This document shows positions 1-6,349 of a stretch of 16,363 nucleotides of DNA, piece after piece; position 1 is the first letter of the stretch; every line of letters begins with the position of its first letter. This stretch comes from DATKEG01 sp035544515 (GTDB taxonomy: Bacteria; Acidobacteriota; Vicinamibacteria; Fen-336). The notes under the pieces were generated by a model, which did not search any database, was not told the origin of the DNA, and saw only the letters and a program-made list of their open reading frames with translations. Both the position numbers and the translations under genes were made by a program. The DNA lies in the NCBI GenBank assembly GCA_035544515.1, contig DATKEG010000079.1:1-16363 (forward strand), read 5' to 3'.

Positions 1-1
1 G

Positions 2-331
2 GCCACCGCCCTGGCCAAGCTCGGCCCCGCCGCCGCCGCCGCGGTGCCCGCGCTGCTGCAGGGCTTGGCCAGCCCCGACGGCGACCGCCGCTGGAAGGCC
101 GCGCGCACGCTGGGCCGGATCGGGCCGCCCGCCCGCGGCGCGGTGCCCGCGCTCGCGCGCGCCCTGGCCGACGACAACGAATACGTCCGCGCGCACGCGG
201 CCCGCGCGCTCGGCCGCATCGGCGCCAACGAGCGCCAGGCGGTGGACGCGCTCGAGAAGGCCGCGCACGACCGCGACGCGGCCGTGAAGAAGGCGGCGCG
301 CGAGGCGCTGGTCACGCTCAGCGGCGGCTGA
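2..331 (+). CDS. HEAT-repeat protein, C-terminal fragment (5' end outside window)
   Basis: The reading frame is open from base 2 and ends at the TGA at 329-331, so only about 109 C-terminal residues are present. A GTG at 44 lies in frame but inside a repeat, so it is not a convincing start. The protein shows about three tandem units of roughly 35 residues with the pattern of paired helices typical of HEAT or PBS-lyase HEAT-like repeats: 'VPALLQGL..D.D...R..AARTLGRIG' recurs as 'VPALARAL..D.EYVR.HAARALGRIG' and again near the end. Such repeats form solenoids that mediate protein-protein contacts; the partner and role cannot be read from this fragment. It converges on the permease gene with only three bases between the two stop codons. 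Confidence 0.8.
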   Translation, partial: ATALAKLGPAAAAAVPALLQGLASPDGDRRWKAARTLGRIGPPARGAVPALARALADDNEYVRAHAARALGRIGANERQAVDALEKAAHDRDAAVKKAAREALVTLSGG

Positions 332-334
332 GGC

Positions 335-3097
335 TCACTCCGAGCGCAGCGCGACGAGCGGGTCCACCCTCGCCGCGCGCCGGGCGGGCACGAGGCAGGC
401 GCACAGGGCGACGGCGGCCAGCACCGCCGGCACGGCCGCGAACGTCAGCGCGTCGCGGCTGCTCACCCCGTAGAGGAAGCCCTCCAGCCCGCGCGCGCCG
501 GCCAGCGCCCCGGCCAGCCCCAGCGCGGCGCCCACGGCGACCAGGCGCATGCCCTCGGCCACGACGAGCCGCAGCACGTCCCGCCGGTGCGCGCCCAGCG
601 CCATGCGGACGCCGATCTCCCGCGTGCGCCGGGCGACCGAGAACGCCATGACGCCGTAGACGCCGACCGCGGAGAGCAGGAGGGCGAGGCCGCCGAACGC
701 GCCGATCAGGACCGCGCCCATGCGCGCCGGGTACAGGGAGTGCCCGATGGTGTCGGTCAGGGGGCGGACGTCGGGCACCGGCAGGTTCGGCTCGAGCGCG
801 TGGATCGCGCGCCGGACCGCGGGCACGAGCGCCGGCGGGTGGCCCGACGTGCGCACGTAGAGGACGACGCCGCTCTCGTGGTTCTGGGCGAGGGGGACGT
901 AGGCGGTGGGCACGAACGGCTCGGTGAGCGCGCGGTACTTGCTGTCGCTCACGATGCCGACCACCTCCGCCCACGGCCCTTGCGGCCCGGAGAGGCTGAT
1001 GCGCCGGTGCAGGGCGTCCCTCTCGGTGCCCTCCGGGAAGTGCAGGCGCTCGAACGTCTCGTTGACCACGGCCACGGGCGGCGAGGCGGCCGCGTCCTCC
1101 GCGCCGAAGAGGCGGCCGGCGCGCAGCCGGATGCCGAGCGTGTCGAAGTAGCCGGCATCCACGACGTTCACGTTGACGGAGTCCCGCCCCGTGGCCGGCG
1201 CGCCCAGGCCTTCGCCCCGCTCGCTGCCTTCCCTGGCGGCGCGTCCCTCGACGTGCAGGCTGGTGACGCGGGCGCCGCCCGCGAGCACGGCCATGCGCGC
1301 GAGGCCGGCGCCCTGCACCCCGGGCAGCGCGGCGACGTCCTCGACGAGGCGGCGGTAGAACTGGACGCCCCTCTCGCGCGTGTAGCGCAGGAGGTCGATC
1401 GGCAGCGGCGCGGCCACGAGGCGCTCGACGTCGAACCCCGGGTCGATCGCCTGTGTCCGGCCCAGGCTCCGGACGAGCAGGCCGGCCGCGACCAGCAGCA
1501 CGAGCGACAGGCCGACCTGGCCCACCACGAGGGCGCCGCGCAGGTCGAAGCGGCGCCAGCGCGGGTCCGCCGCCGCCTTGCCGTCCTTGAGCGCGGGCAC
1601 GAGCGCGGCGCGCGCGGCGCCCAGCGCGGGCGCGAGGCCGAACAGGACGCCGGCCAGGACGGACACCGAGAGCGTGAACCAGAGGACGCGCGCGTCGATG
1701 CCGAACTGCGGCGCGGTCACCCCCGGCGGGGGGCTGGCGCGGAGCGCGGCCACGATGCCGTAGGCGAGGAGGAGCCCGAGCGCGCCGCCGGCCAGCGCCA
1801 GGAGCACGCTCTCGGTGAGGAGCTGGCGGACGAGGCGGCCGCGGCTCGCGCCCAGGGCCAGGCGGACGGCGATCTCGCGGCCGCGGGCCGCGCCCCGGGA
1901 GAGCGCGAGGTTCGCCACGTTCGCGCAGGCCAGGAGCAGGACGGCGCCGACCACGCAGAGCAGCAGGGTGGCCACGGAGACGAGCTGCGCGCGCTGGTCC
2001 GGATCGCCGCCGGCGGCCGGCCACACGAGGAAGCGCACGGGGCCGTCGGTCCGCCGCGCCGCCTCCGCCAGCGACGGACCGAGCGGCGCCAGCGCCGCCT
2101 GCGCCTCTGCCGCGCTCACGCCCGGTCTGAGGCGTCCCATCAGGAAGAGCCACCGGCCCGTCCGCCGGCGCAACAGGTCGGGGTCCTGCTCGCCGGAGTA
2201 GCCGGCCCGCGGCGGGCGCATGACCGGCTGCATCATCATGGGCACGAACAGGTCGCGGGGGACGGCGAGCTGCGCGCCCGTAAAGGCGGCGGGCGTGACG
2301 CCGACGACGGTGAAACGGTGGCCGTTGAGGAGCACCTCGTGCCCCACGATGTCGGGGCGGGCCCCGAAACGGCGCCGCCACAGCCCGTGGCTGATCACGG
2401 CGACGGGATGCGCGCCGGGCACCCGGTCGTCGGCGGGCGAGAGCAGCCGCCCGCGGGCCGGCCGCGCGCCGAGCACCTCGAAGTAGTTGCCGGTGACGAT
2501 GACGCCCTGGACGAGGTCGGTCCCGCCGTCGCTGCCGAGGCTCGCCGTGATGCCACCCCAGGCCATGAGCCCGTCGAACGGCGCCTGGTGGTCGCGCAGG
2601 TCGGCATACTCGGGGTAGGAGAAGGTCGTGCCGGCATTCTCGGTCCGCACGAACACCAGGCGCTCGGGCTCCGGGACGGGCAGCCGCCGCAGGACGGTCG
2701 CGTCCACGAGGCTGAAGATCGCGGAGTTCGCGCCGACGCCCAGGGCGAGCGTGACGGCCGCGGCCGCCGCGTAGCCGGGCGCGCGGCGCAGCGTGCGCAG
2801 GCCGTAGCGGACGTCCTGGACGAGGTCGGCCAGCAGCCGCCGGCGGGGCGCTCCGAGCGCGACGGCCGGCGTCGCCGCGGCCTGCTTCAGCCGGGCGAGG
2901 TTGGCCACGAGCGCGTGCTCGCGCAGCTCGGCCCGCGTCCGGCGGTCTGCCTCCTCGGGCGAGGCGCCTCCGGCCAGCAGCTCCGCGTGCCGCTCGGCCA
3001 GGTGCTGCGAGAGCTCCTCCACGATCTCGACGGCGCGGGCGGGATCGAGGTCGAGCGCGGCCAGCCGCTCGTCCAGCTCGCGCTTCCACTCAGGCAT
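335..3097 (-). CDS. ADOP-type (MacB/FtsX-like) ABC transporter permease
   Basis: This 920-residue inner-membrane protein matches the layout of acidobacterial duplicated orphan permeases. A soluble N-terminal helical region (residues 1-70, 'ELSQHLAERHAELLAGG') precedes a first membrane helix with the signature 'LALGVGANSAIFSLVDA', then a large periplasmic MacB-like domain. A first FtsX membrane block follows, including 'LACANVANLALSRGAARGRE' and 'RLALGASRGRLVRQL'. A second periplasmic domain and a second FtsX block ('TREIGVRMALGAHRRDVLRL') complete the duplication. No ATPase lies beside it, hence 'orphan'. The family is assumed to handle export or envelope mechanics, but its substrate is unknown. 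The ATG at 3095-3097 overlaps the end of the padR gene by 8 bases, which suggests translational coupling and control by that PadR protein. Confidence 0.92.
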   Translation of the reverse strand: MPEWKRELDERLAALDLDPARAVEIVEELSQHLAERHAELLAGGASPEEADRRTRAELREHALVANLARLKQAAATPAVALGAPRRRLLADLVQDVRYGLRTLRRAPGYAAAAAVTLALGVGANSAIFSLVDATVLRRLPVPEPERLVFVRTENAGTTFSYPEYADLRDHQAPFDGLMAWGGITASLGSDGGTDLVQGVIVTGNYFEVLGARPARGRLLSPADDRVPGAHPVAVISHGLWRRRFGARPDIVGHEVLLNGHRFTVVGVTPAAFTGAQLAVPRDLFVPMMMQPVMRPPRAGYSGEQDPDLLRRRTGRWLFLMGRLRPGVSAAEAQAALAPLGPSLAEAARRTDGPVRFLVWPAAGGDPDQRAQLVSVATLLLCVVGAVLLLACANVANLALSRGAARGREIAVRLALGASRGRLVRQLLTESVLLALAGGALGLLLAYGIVAALRASPPPGVTAPQFGIDARVLWFTLSVSVLAGVLFGLAPALGAARAALVPALKDGKAAADPRWRRFDLRGALVVGQVGLSLVLLVAAGLLVRSLGRTQAIDPGFDVERLVAAPLPIDLLRYTRERGVQFYRRLVEDVAALPGVQGAGLARMAVLAGGARVTSLHVEGRAAREGSERGEGLGAPATGRDSVNVNVVDAGYFDTLGIRLRAGRLFGAEDAAASPPVAVVNETFERLHFPEGTERDALHRRISLSGPQGPWAEVVGIVSDSKYRALTEPFVPTAYVPLAQNHESGVVLYVRTSGHPPALVPAVRRAIHALEPNLPVPDVRPLTDTIGHSLYPARMGAVLIGAFGGLALLLSAVGVYGVMAFSVARRTREIGVRMALGAHRRDVLRLVVAEGMRLVAVGAALGLAGALAGARGLEGFLYGVSSRDALTFAAVPAVLAAVALCACLVPARRAARVDPLVALRSE

Positions 3098-3443
3098 GTT
3101 TGCCCTTCGTGACCAGGGCCACCGCGAGCACGAACTCGCGCCAGGTCTCGCGCTGCGCGGCCAGGACCTTGCGGCCCTCGGCGGTGAGCCGGTAGAAGCG
3201 GCGGCGCCGCTCCCCGGCCTTCTCCACCCAGCGGCCCTCGATCCAGCCCCGCTCCTCCAGGCGATAGAGCAGGGGATAGAGGGAGGCCAGGTGGAACCTC
3301 AGGCGCCCCCCCGAGCGGCTCTCGATGACCTTGCCGACGTCGTAGCCGTGACGCGGCCGCGCGTCGAGGATGGCCAGCACGAGCAGCTCCGCCGAGCCCT
3401 TCTTCAGCTCGCGGTCGAGCACCCGGTCGTCTATATCTGTCAT
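3090..3443 (-). CDS. PadR-family transcriptional regulator of the ADOP permease
   Basis: A 117-residue protein from the ATG at 3443, or 119 residues from a GTG at 3449. It has the PadR winged-helix pattern: 'LKKGSAELLVLAILDARPRH' with the following GYDV, then 'LASLYPLLYRLEERGWI', then a wing 'RRRRFYRLTAEGRKVL'. It is short and lacks the large C-terminal domain of PadR/AphA subfamily 1. PadR proteins of this kind are the usual partners of ADOP permeases in acidobacteria and are expected to repress their own operon. The gene overlaps the permease start. I prefer the ATG because a TATGAT hexamer lies 8 bases before it, consistent with a leaderless or nearly leaderless message; neither start has a Shine-Dalgarno sequence. 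An inverted repeat over the start region could be its operator. Confidence 0.9.
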   Translation of the reverse strand: MTDIDDRVLDRELKKGSAELLVLAILDARPRHGYDVGKVIESRSGGRLRFHLASLYPLLYRLEERGWIEGRWVEKAGERRRRFYRLTAEGRKVLAAQRETWREFVLAVALVTKGKHA

Positions 3444-3447
3444 AGAC
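3429..3447. promoter_or_regulatory. Inverted repeats at the padR start, candidate PadR operator
   Basis: On the plus strand GTCTAT and ATAGAC form a perfect 6-base inverted repeat separated by 7 bases. Within the right half lies a second, overlapping dyad TGTC-ATA-GACA (3438-3448). Both lie across the padR translation start, just downstream of a TATGAT hexamer, which is a classic place for autorepression. The dyads are seen in the sequence; the operator role is inferred. Confidence 0.45.
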
Positions 3448-3451
3448 ACAT

Positions 3452-3457
3452 ATCATA
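3452..3457 (-). promoter_or_regulatory. Candidate -10 element for padR-permease operon
   Basis: Read on the minus strand the hexamer is TATGAT (5 of 6 to the sigma-70 consensus), with 8 bases between it and the padR ATG at 3443. A TTGACA sits only 8 bases upstream, too close to serve as its -35. If this -10 is used the transcript would begin at or next to the start codon. The surrounding bases are clearly more AT-rich than the coding DNA. Confidence 0.4.
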
Positions 3458-3470
3458 CAGGCAGATGTCA

Positions 3471-3480
3471 AGGCCGGCCT
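3471..3480. repeat. Perfect 10-base palindrome in the divergent PadR-PadR spacer
   Basis: AGGCCGGCCT is its own reverse complement. It lies in the 105-base spacer between the two divergent PadR-like genes, upstream of the candidate promoters of both. It could be a shared regulator site, but a palindrome of G and C of this length can occur by chance in such GC-rich DNA. Confidence 0.3.
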
Positions 3481-3513
3481 CGCGGGAGGGAAAGAGGGCG
3501 GCGTGTGCGCGAA

Positions 3514-3541
3514 GCGACATTTCATCAAATCTCGATATAAT
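3514..3541 (+). promoter_or_regulatory. Promoter with consensus -10, likely leaderless transcript
   Basis: A perfect TATAAT lies at 3536-3541, with GCGACA (4 of 6 to TTGACA) at 3514-3519 and a 16-base spacer. Only 7 bases separate TATAAT from the ATG at 3549, and no Shine-Dalgarno sequence is present, so transcription should begin at or beside the start codon. The stretch 3520-3541 is one of the most AT-rich in the window. Confidence 0.6.
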
Positions 3542-3548
3542 AGGCGTC

Positions 3549-3965
3549 ATGCCTGCACTCGTGACCGCGCGCGCTGCGCTGTTGCAGACCCTGGCCTTTC
3601 CCGGATACGGCATCGAGCTCATCGACCGGGTCAGCCGGGCCACCGGCGGGCTGGTGCGCCTGCGCATGGGCAGCATCTATCCAGCGCTCAGGGCCCTCGA
3701 GGACGAAGGGCTCGTCCGCTGCCAGACGATCCCCCCGGCGGGGAGCGCTGGCCGGCCACGGAAGTATTACGAGCTGACCCCTGCGGGCGTGGCGACGGCG
3801 CACAGGGAACGCGAGGCGCTGGCCGGCCTGCTTCGGACCAGGCGCAGCGACCCGACGGCGCAAGACGTGCTTCGGATGCGGGAGCGCCTCCGCCGGAGCG
3901 CGAGCGTGAGCGCGGCGGCCCGCACGCTGCGTGGCCGTCTGCTCGCGAGGCGGAGGCTCACCTGA
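3549..3965 (+). CDS. PadR-like winged-helix protein paired with a nucleotidyltransferase
   Basis: A 138-residue protein starting at the ATG just after a TATAAT box; the frame is open further upstream but that part covers the promoter and the opposite padR gene. Residues 8-30 ('LLQTLAFPGYGIELIDRVSR') and 42-56 ('SIYPALRALEDEGLV') form a PadR-type helix-turn-helix, and 68-81 ('GRPRKYYELTPAGV') the wing. The C-terminal 50 residues are rich in Arg and Leu and may serve in dimerisation or partner contact. Its stop codon overlaps the probable start of the nucleotidyltransferase gene (CTGA), so the two are probably made together. This arrangement recalls the AbiEi/AbiEii pair, where a winged-helix antitoxin represses the operon and counters a nucleotidyltransferase. 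That it acts as an antitoxin is my inference; it may simply be a regulator. Confidence 0.8.
   Translation: MPALVTARAALLQTLAFPGYGIELIDRVSRATGGLVRLRMGSIYPALRALEDEGLVRCQTIPPAGSAGRPRKYYELTPAGVATAHREREALAGLLRTRRSDPTAQDVLRMRERLRRSASVSAAARTLRGRLLARRRLT
3952..3956 (+). promoter_or_regulatory. Ribosome binding site deciding a CTG start
   Basis: GGAGG lies 5 bases before CTG at 3962, inside the end of the upstream PadR-like gene. It favours CTG as the start of the nucleotidyltransferase frame, for which no ATG occurs before the conserved core. The next candidate, GTG at 3989, lacks a comparable site. Confidence 0.5.
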
Positions 3966-4561
3966 GGAAGGACCGCGATCTCGTCCGCGTGGCGGGCCGT
4001 CTGGCGCGTATCCTGGGAGAGGACAGGTGCGTCGTGATCGGCGGGCTCGCGGTCGCCAGCCACGGTTACGTCCGCGCCACGGATGACATCGACGTCGTCG
4101 TGAGCTGCTCCCTCGGCGAGGCCCGCCGGCGCCTCGAAGCAGCGGGGGTGGCGGTGAGCGCGCTCCGCGGCGACGTCCTCGAGGGGGACGTTCCCTGCCT
4201 CAAGGCGATCCTGGACGGCATCCCGGTGGACATCCTGCCGCCGGTCGTGCCGCTCGAGTGGGAGAAGGCCATAGAGATTCCGATATCCGGCGGCCGGCTG
4301 AGGGTGGTCGACCTCGAGGGTCTTTTCCGGCTGAAGCTGCGGGCTCAGGGCGTACAGGACGTGCTGGACGTGGCGGTGCTGGTCCTTCGCCACCCCGAGT
4401 ACGGGGAGAAGGCTCGCGAAATCGCCGCCGCCTACCGGGTTCTGGACCGGCTCGACGGCTTCCTCGCCGACCGGCGCACCCAGGCCACCGCGGCGGAGCA
4501 GAGGGGGAGGGAAGAGCGGCCGATGAAACCTCCCAAACGTCGACGCGCCGGAAGGAAGTGA
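3962..4561 (+). CDS. Nucleotidyltransferase-fold protein (MNT/AbiEii-like superfamily)
   Basis: A 199-residue protein if it starts at CTG 3962 (GGAGG 5 bases upstream, overlapping the preceding stop); GTG 3989 would remove nine residues. The core 'VVIGGLAVASHGYVRATDDI' followed by DVVV is the polymerase-beta-type nucleotidyltransferase motif: Gly27-Gly28, the Asp42-x-Asp44 metal pair, and a third Asp90 in 'IPVDILPP'. Residues 118-141 ('LEGLFRLKLRAQGVQDVLDV') match the helix seen in toxin-type and DUF6036-like members. The last 16 residues are strongly basic (KPPKRRRAGRK), which suggests nucleic-acid binding. Relatives such as AbiEii and MenT toxins add nucleotides to RNA acceptors, and MNT antitoxins AMPylate their partners; which applies here is unknown. 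The pairing with a winged-helix protein and the MazF module next door support a toxin-antitoxin role by inference. Confidence 0.75.
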   Translation: MRKDRDLVRVAGRLARILGEDRCVVIGGLAVASHGYVRATDDIDVVVSCSLGEARRRLEAAGVAVSALRGDVLEGDVPCLKAILDGIPVDILPPVVPLEWEKAIEIPISGGRLRVVDLEGLFRLKLRAQGVQDVLDVAVLVLRHPEYGEKAREIAAAYRVLDRLDGFLADRRTQATAAEQRGREERPMKPPKRRRAGRK

Positions 4562-4632
4562 ACCGACTGTCGCCATGACTTCGCCGGATGCCAGCGGCTG
4601 TGCCGAGATGCCGTGGCGGTGCGCGCTGATGC

Positions 4633-4645
4633 TGTATACAATACA
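4633..4645. promoter_or_regulatory. Candidate antitoxin operator overlapping a -10 box
   Basis: TGTAT-ACA-ATACA is a perfect 5-base inverted repeat with a 3-base centre. It overlaps TACAAT (4637-4642, 5 of 6 to TATAAT); the matching -35 region is weak. It lies 18 bases before the antitoxin ATG, the usual place for autoregulation by a ribbon-helix-helix antitoxin. The short AT-rich patch stands out from the GC-rich surroundings. Confidence 0.55.
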
Positions 4646-4651
4646 TCATCT

Positions 4652-4656
4652 GGAGG
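4652..4656 (+). promoter_or_regulatory. Shine-Dalgarno of the antitoxin gene
   Basis: GGAGG with a 7-base gap to ATG 4664. It selects this ATG over an in-frame GTG start at 4613, which would lie upstream of the candidate promoter and add 17 residues unlike the family. Confidence 0.6.
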
Positions 4657-4663
4657 CGAGCCC

Positions 4664-4891
4664 ATGCCCGTCCGGCTGAACATCACGATGGACGAAGATC
4701 TGTACCTGCGCCTGAAGAAGGAGCTACCGCCCAAGGGAATCAGCTCCTTCATCAACCAAGCCGTTCGGGCCCGGATCCATCCCGATCGACGCACCCTCGA
4801 CGCGGCCTACAAGGCGGCGAGCAGGGAGCGCCGGCGCCGCAGCCTGGCGCGTGAGTGGAGTCCCACCGAGACTGAAGGCTGGCCGGATTGA
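4664..4891 (+). CDS. Ribbon-helix-helix antitoxin of a MazF module
   Basis: A 75-residue protein. Residues 2-7 (PVRLNI) form the DNA-contacting strand of a ribbon-helix-helix fold, followed by helix 'DEDLYLRLKKEL' and helix 'GISSFINQAVRARI'. The remaining half is charged and probably unfolded until it wraps the toxin ('AASRERRRRSLAREW' and an acidic tail). A good Shine-Dalgarno supports the ATG at 4664. The final TGA overlaps the TTG start of the mazF gene by four bases (TTGA). It should neutralise the toxin and, with it, repress the promoter through the inverted repeat at 4633-4645. It is a MazE functional analogue of the RHH class rather than an AbrB-fold MazE, so I give no symbol. Confidence 0.85.
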   Translation: MPVRLNITMDEDLYLRLKKELPPKGISSFINQAVRARIHPDRRTLDAAYKAASRERRRRSLAREWSPTETEGWPD

Positions 4892-5226
4892 GAGCGAGGC
4901 CCAGGCGCGGCGACATCTACTGGGTCGCGCTCGATCCGACCCTGGGGACCGAGATCCGCAAGACGCGGCCGGCCGTCATCGTCTCGAACGACTCCTGCAA
5001 CGCCTTCGGGACGCGCGTGGTCGTCCTGCCGATCACGAGCAACGTCAGCTCCCTGTACCCGGGCGAGGCATCCGTGGAGGTGAAAGGCAAGCCGGCGCGC
5101 GCTCTGGGCGATCAGATCCGGTCCATCGACAAGGCCCGGCTCCGCTCGAGACTTGGACGCTTGAGCCAGGACGATCTGCAAGCCGTCGACGAAGCCATCC
5201 GGATCACCTTGGGGCTCGCCCCGTAG
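4888..5226 (+). CDS. mazF: MazF-family endoribonuclease toxin
   Basis: A 112-residue PemK/MazF-type protein, full length for the family. It begins at TTG 4888, overlapping the antitoxin stop; no ATG exists before the conserved core. Family motifs are clear: 'RGDIYWVALDPTLGTEIRKT' at 7-26, 'RPAVIVSND' at 27-35, 'VVVLPITSN' at 44-52, and 'GDQIRSIDKARL' at 74-85. Arg27 and Thr50 correspond to the catalytic Arg and Thr of characterised MazF enzymes, so the toxin looks active. MazF cleaves single-stranded RNA at short sequence motifs and stops translation; the cut site cannot be predicted here. The gene ends 23 bases from the convergent stop of the secretin-like gene, with no clear terminator between them. 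Confidence 0.92.
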   Translation: MRARPRRGDIYWVALDPTLGTEIRKTRPAVIVSNDSCNAFGTRVVVLPITSNVSSLYPGEASVEVKGKPARALGDQIRSIDKARLRSRLGRLSQDDLQAVDEAIRITLGLAP

Positions 5227-5249
5227 CTCTAAAACGCGGACTCCGGCCG

Positions 5250-6086
5250 TTACTCGACCGTGGCGCGCAGCGTGATGTGGACGCGCTGCAGGGTCCGGCC
5301 GCGGTCGAAGCCGACCAGGAACCGGTCGCGGAACTCGGTGTCGGACATCGGCACGCCGCCCAGCTCGATCGGCTCGCCCTCGCGGACCACCACCTCGGTG
5401 GTGAGTTGGTGGATCTCGGTGACCAGCCGCTCGCGGTCGAGGAAGTAGCTCAGGGCGGGGGTGAGGCGCACGCGCACGCGCCCGTCGCCCAGCGCCACGG
5501 GCTCGACCACCAGCGAGGCGCCCACGTCCCGCCACTGCACGGCCGGGGCCCAGAGGCCCTGCGCCTGTCCCCAGGACCAGAACCAGTCCGTGTACGGCAC
5601 CTGCTCCGCCACCGTGATCCGGGCCTGGCCGCCGCTCATGACCACGATCTCCTGCTCCGTCCGGGAGGTCGAGCGGTGGCGCGACGCGTCCGCGCGCACG
5701 TCCACGCCGCCGCGGGGCGGATTCCTTCCCACGCCCACGGTCACGCCGCCCGCGCTCGCTCCCGCCGATCCTCCGAGGAGCGTCCGCTCGTCCAGGCGCT
5801 CGGATTCGTGCGTCACGCGGATGCGGACGTTGCGCGCCGGCGTAGCGAGCCCGCGCAGCGCCGCGGCCACCCGCACGTGCACCTCGGGCCGGTCCGAGAC
5901 GATCACCCGGTTGTTCCCGCGGTCCTCGACGGCCACGCCCTCGGGCGAGAGCAGCGACCGCACCAGCGTGACGGCCGCGTCGAGGTCCATGAGGCCGACG
6001 GGATAGGCGCGCACGTCGGGCGGGGCGGCCCCGGCCCGCGCGACCGCCACCGTCGCGACCGTCGCCCAGACCAGGAGCCGTCTCAT
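5250..6086 (-). CDS. Short secretin-like protein (N-domain plus partial secretin core), exported
   Basis: A 278-residue protein with a signal peptide (RR then a hydrophobic segment, ending near AGAAPP). Residues 25-82 ('VTLVRSLLSPEGVAVEDRGN', then 'NRVIVSDRPEV') match the ring-building N-domain (NolW/Secretin_N) of type II/III secretins and PilQ. Residues 146-244 ('EIVVMSGGQARITVAEQVPY', 'VRVRLTPALSYF', 'TTEVVVREGEPIELGGV') resemble the beta-rich secretin core. It is less than half the length of a working secretin and lacks further N-domains, so it may be a cut-down ring or scaffold protein. The start ATG overlaps the stop of the small membrane protein gene (ATGA), making it the last gene of the radical SAM operon. 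The frame is open upstream but that part overlaps two other genes. Confidence 0.75.
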   Translation of the reverse strand: MRRLLVWATVATVAVARAGAAPPDVRAYPVGLMDLDAAVTLVRSLLSPEGVAVEDRGNNRVIVSDRPEVHVRVAAALRGLATPARNVRIRVTHESERLDERTLLGGSAGASAGGVTVGVGRNPPRGGVDVRADASRHRSTSRTEQEIVVMSGGQARITVAEQVPYTDWFWSWGQAQGLWAPAVQWRDVGASLVVEPVALGDGRVRVRLTPALSYFLDRERLVTEIHQLTTEVVVREGEPIELGGVPMSDTEFRDRFLVGFDRGRTLQRVHITLRATVE

Positions 6087-6349
6087 CGGCGCGGGGCCAC
6101 GATCGCGAGTCCGATCGCGAGCGCGCTCGTCCAGGTGACGAAGAGGGTGGCCGCGGCCAGGCCGCCCAGCGCCCAGTTGGCGCACAGGGGGCAGTGGGGC
6201 GGGTGCGGATGGTGGATGTTGCAGTGGTCGGCGGCGCCCCACATCGGCCACGTGCAGCCGCAATCGAAGATCGCGTCGCAGACCGGCAGCAGCGTGAACG
6301 CCGTCGCGGCCAGGGCGATGGCGAGGATGGCCAGCGGGCGGGCGCTCAA
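6083..6349 (-). CDS. Cys/His-rich two-helix membrane protein, unknown function
   Basis: An 88-residue protein starting at TTG 6349, which overlaps the phosphoesterase stop (TTGA); its own stop overlaps the next ATG (ATGA). Two hydrophobic helices (about residues 5-23 and 57-83) flank a loop with six Cys (24, 30, 32, 43, 53, 56) and five His (42, 46, 47, 49, 52), including the segment 'DHCNIHHPHPPHCPLC'. Arg residues at both ends suggest both termini are cytoplasmic and the loop is periplasmic. There is no CxxCH haem motif. The loop could bind a metal, a metalloid or a cluster, or form disulfides; I do not recognise the family. The four-base overlaps on both sides are strong evidence that it is a real gene coupled to its neighbours. 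Confidence 0.75.
   Translation of the reverse strand: MSARPLAILAIALAATAFTLLPVCDAIFDCGCTWPMWGAADHCNIHHPHPPHCPLCANWALGGLAAATLFVTWTSALAIGLAIVAPRR

Noticed and set aside
587..3112. Long open frame on the plus strand opposite the ADOP permease
   Set aside because: Its translation is low-complexity (Arg, Ala, Gly, His, Glu rich) with no fold signature. It is the expected antisense shadow of a GC-rich gene; the minus-strand frame has clear FtsX/MacB motifs.
5227..5249. Bidirectional terminator between mazF and the secretin-like gene
   Set aside because: The 23 bases hold only the short repeat CGGA-C-TCCG, whose one-base loop cannot form a stable hairpin, and no T-tract.
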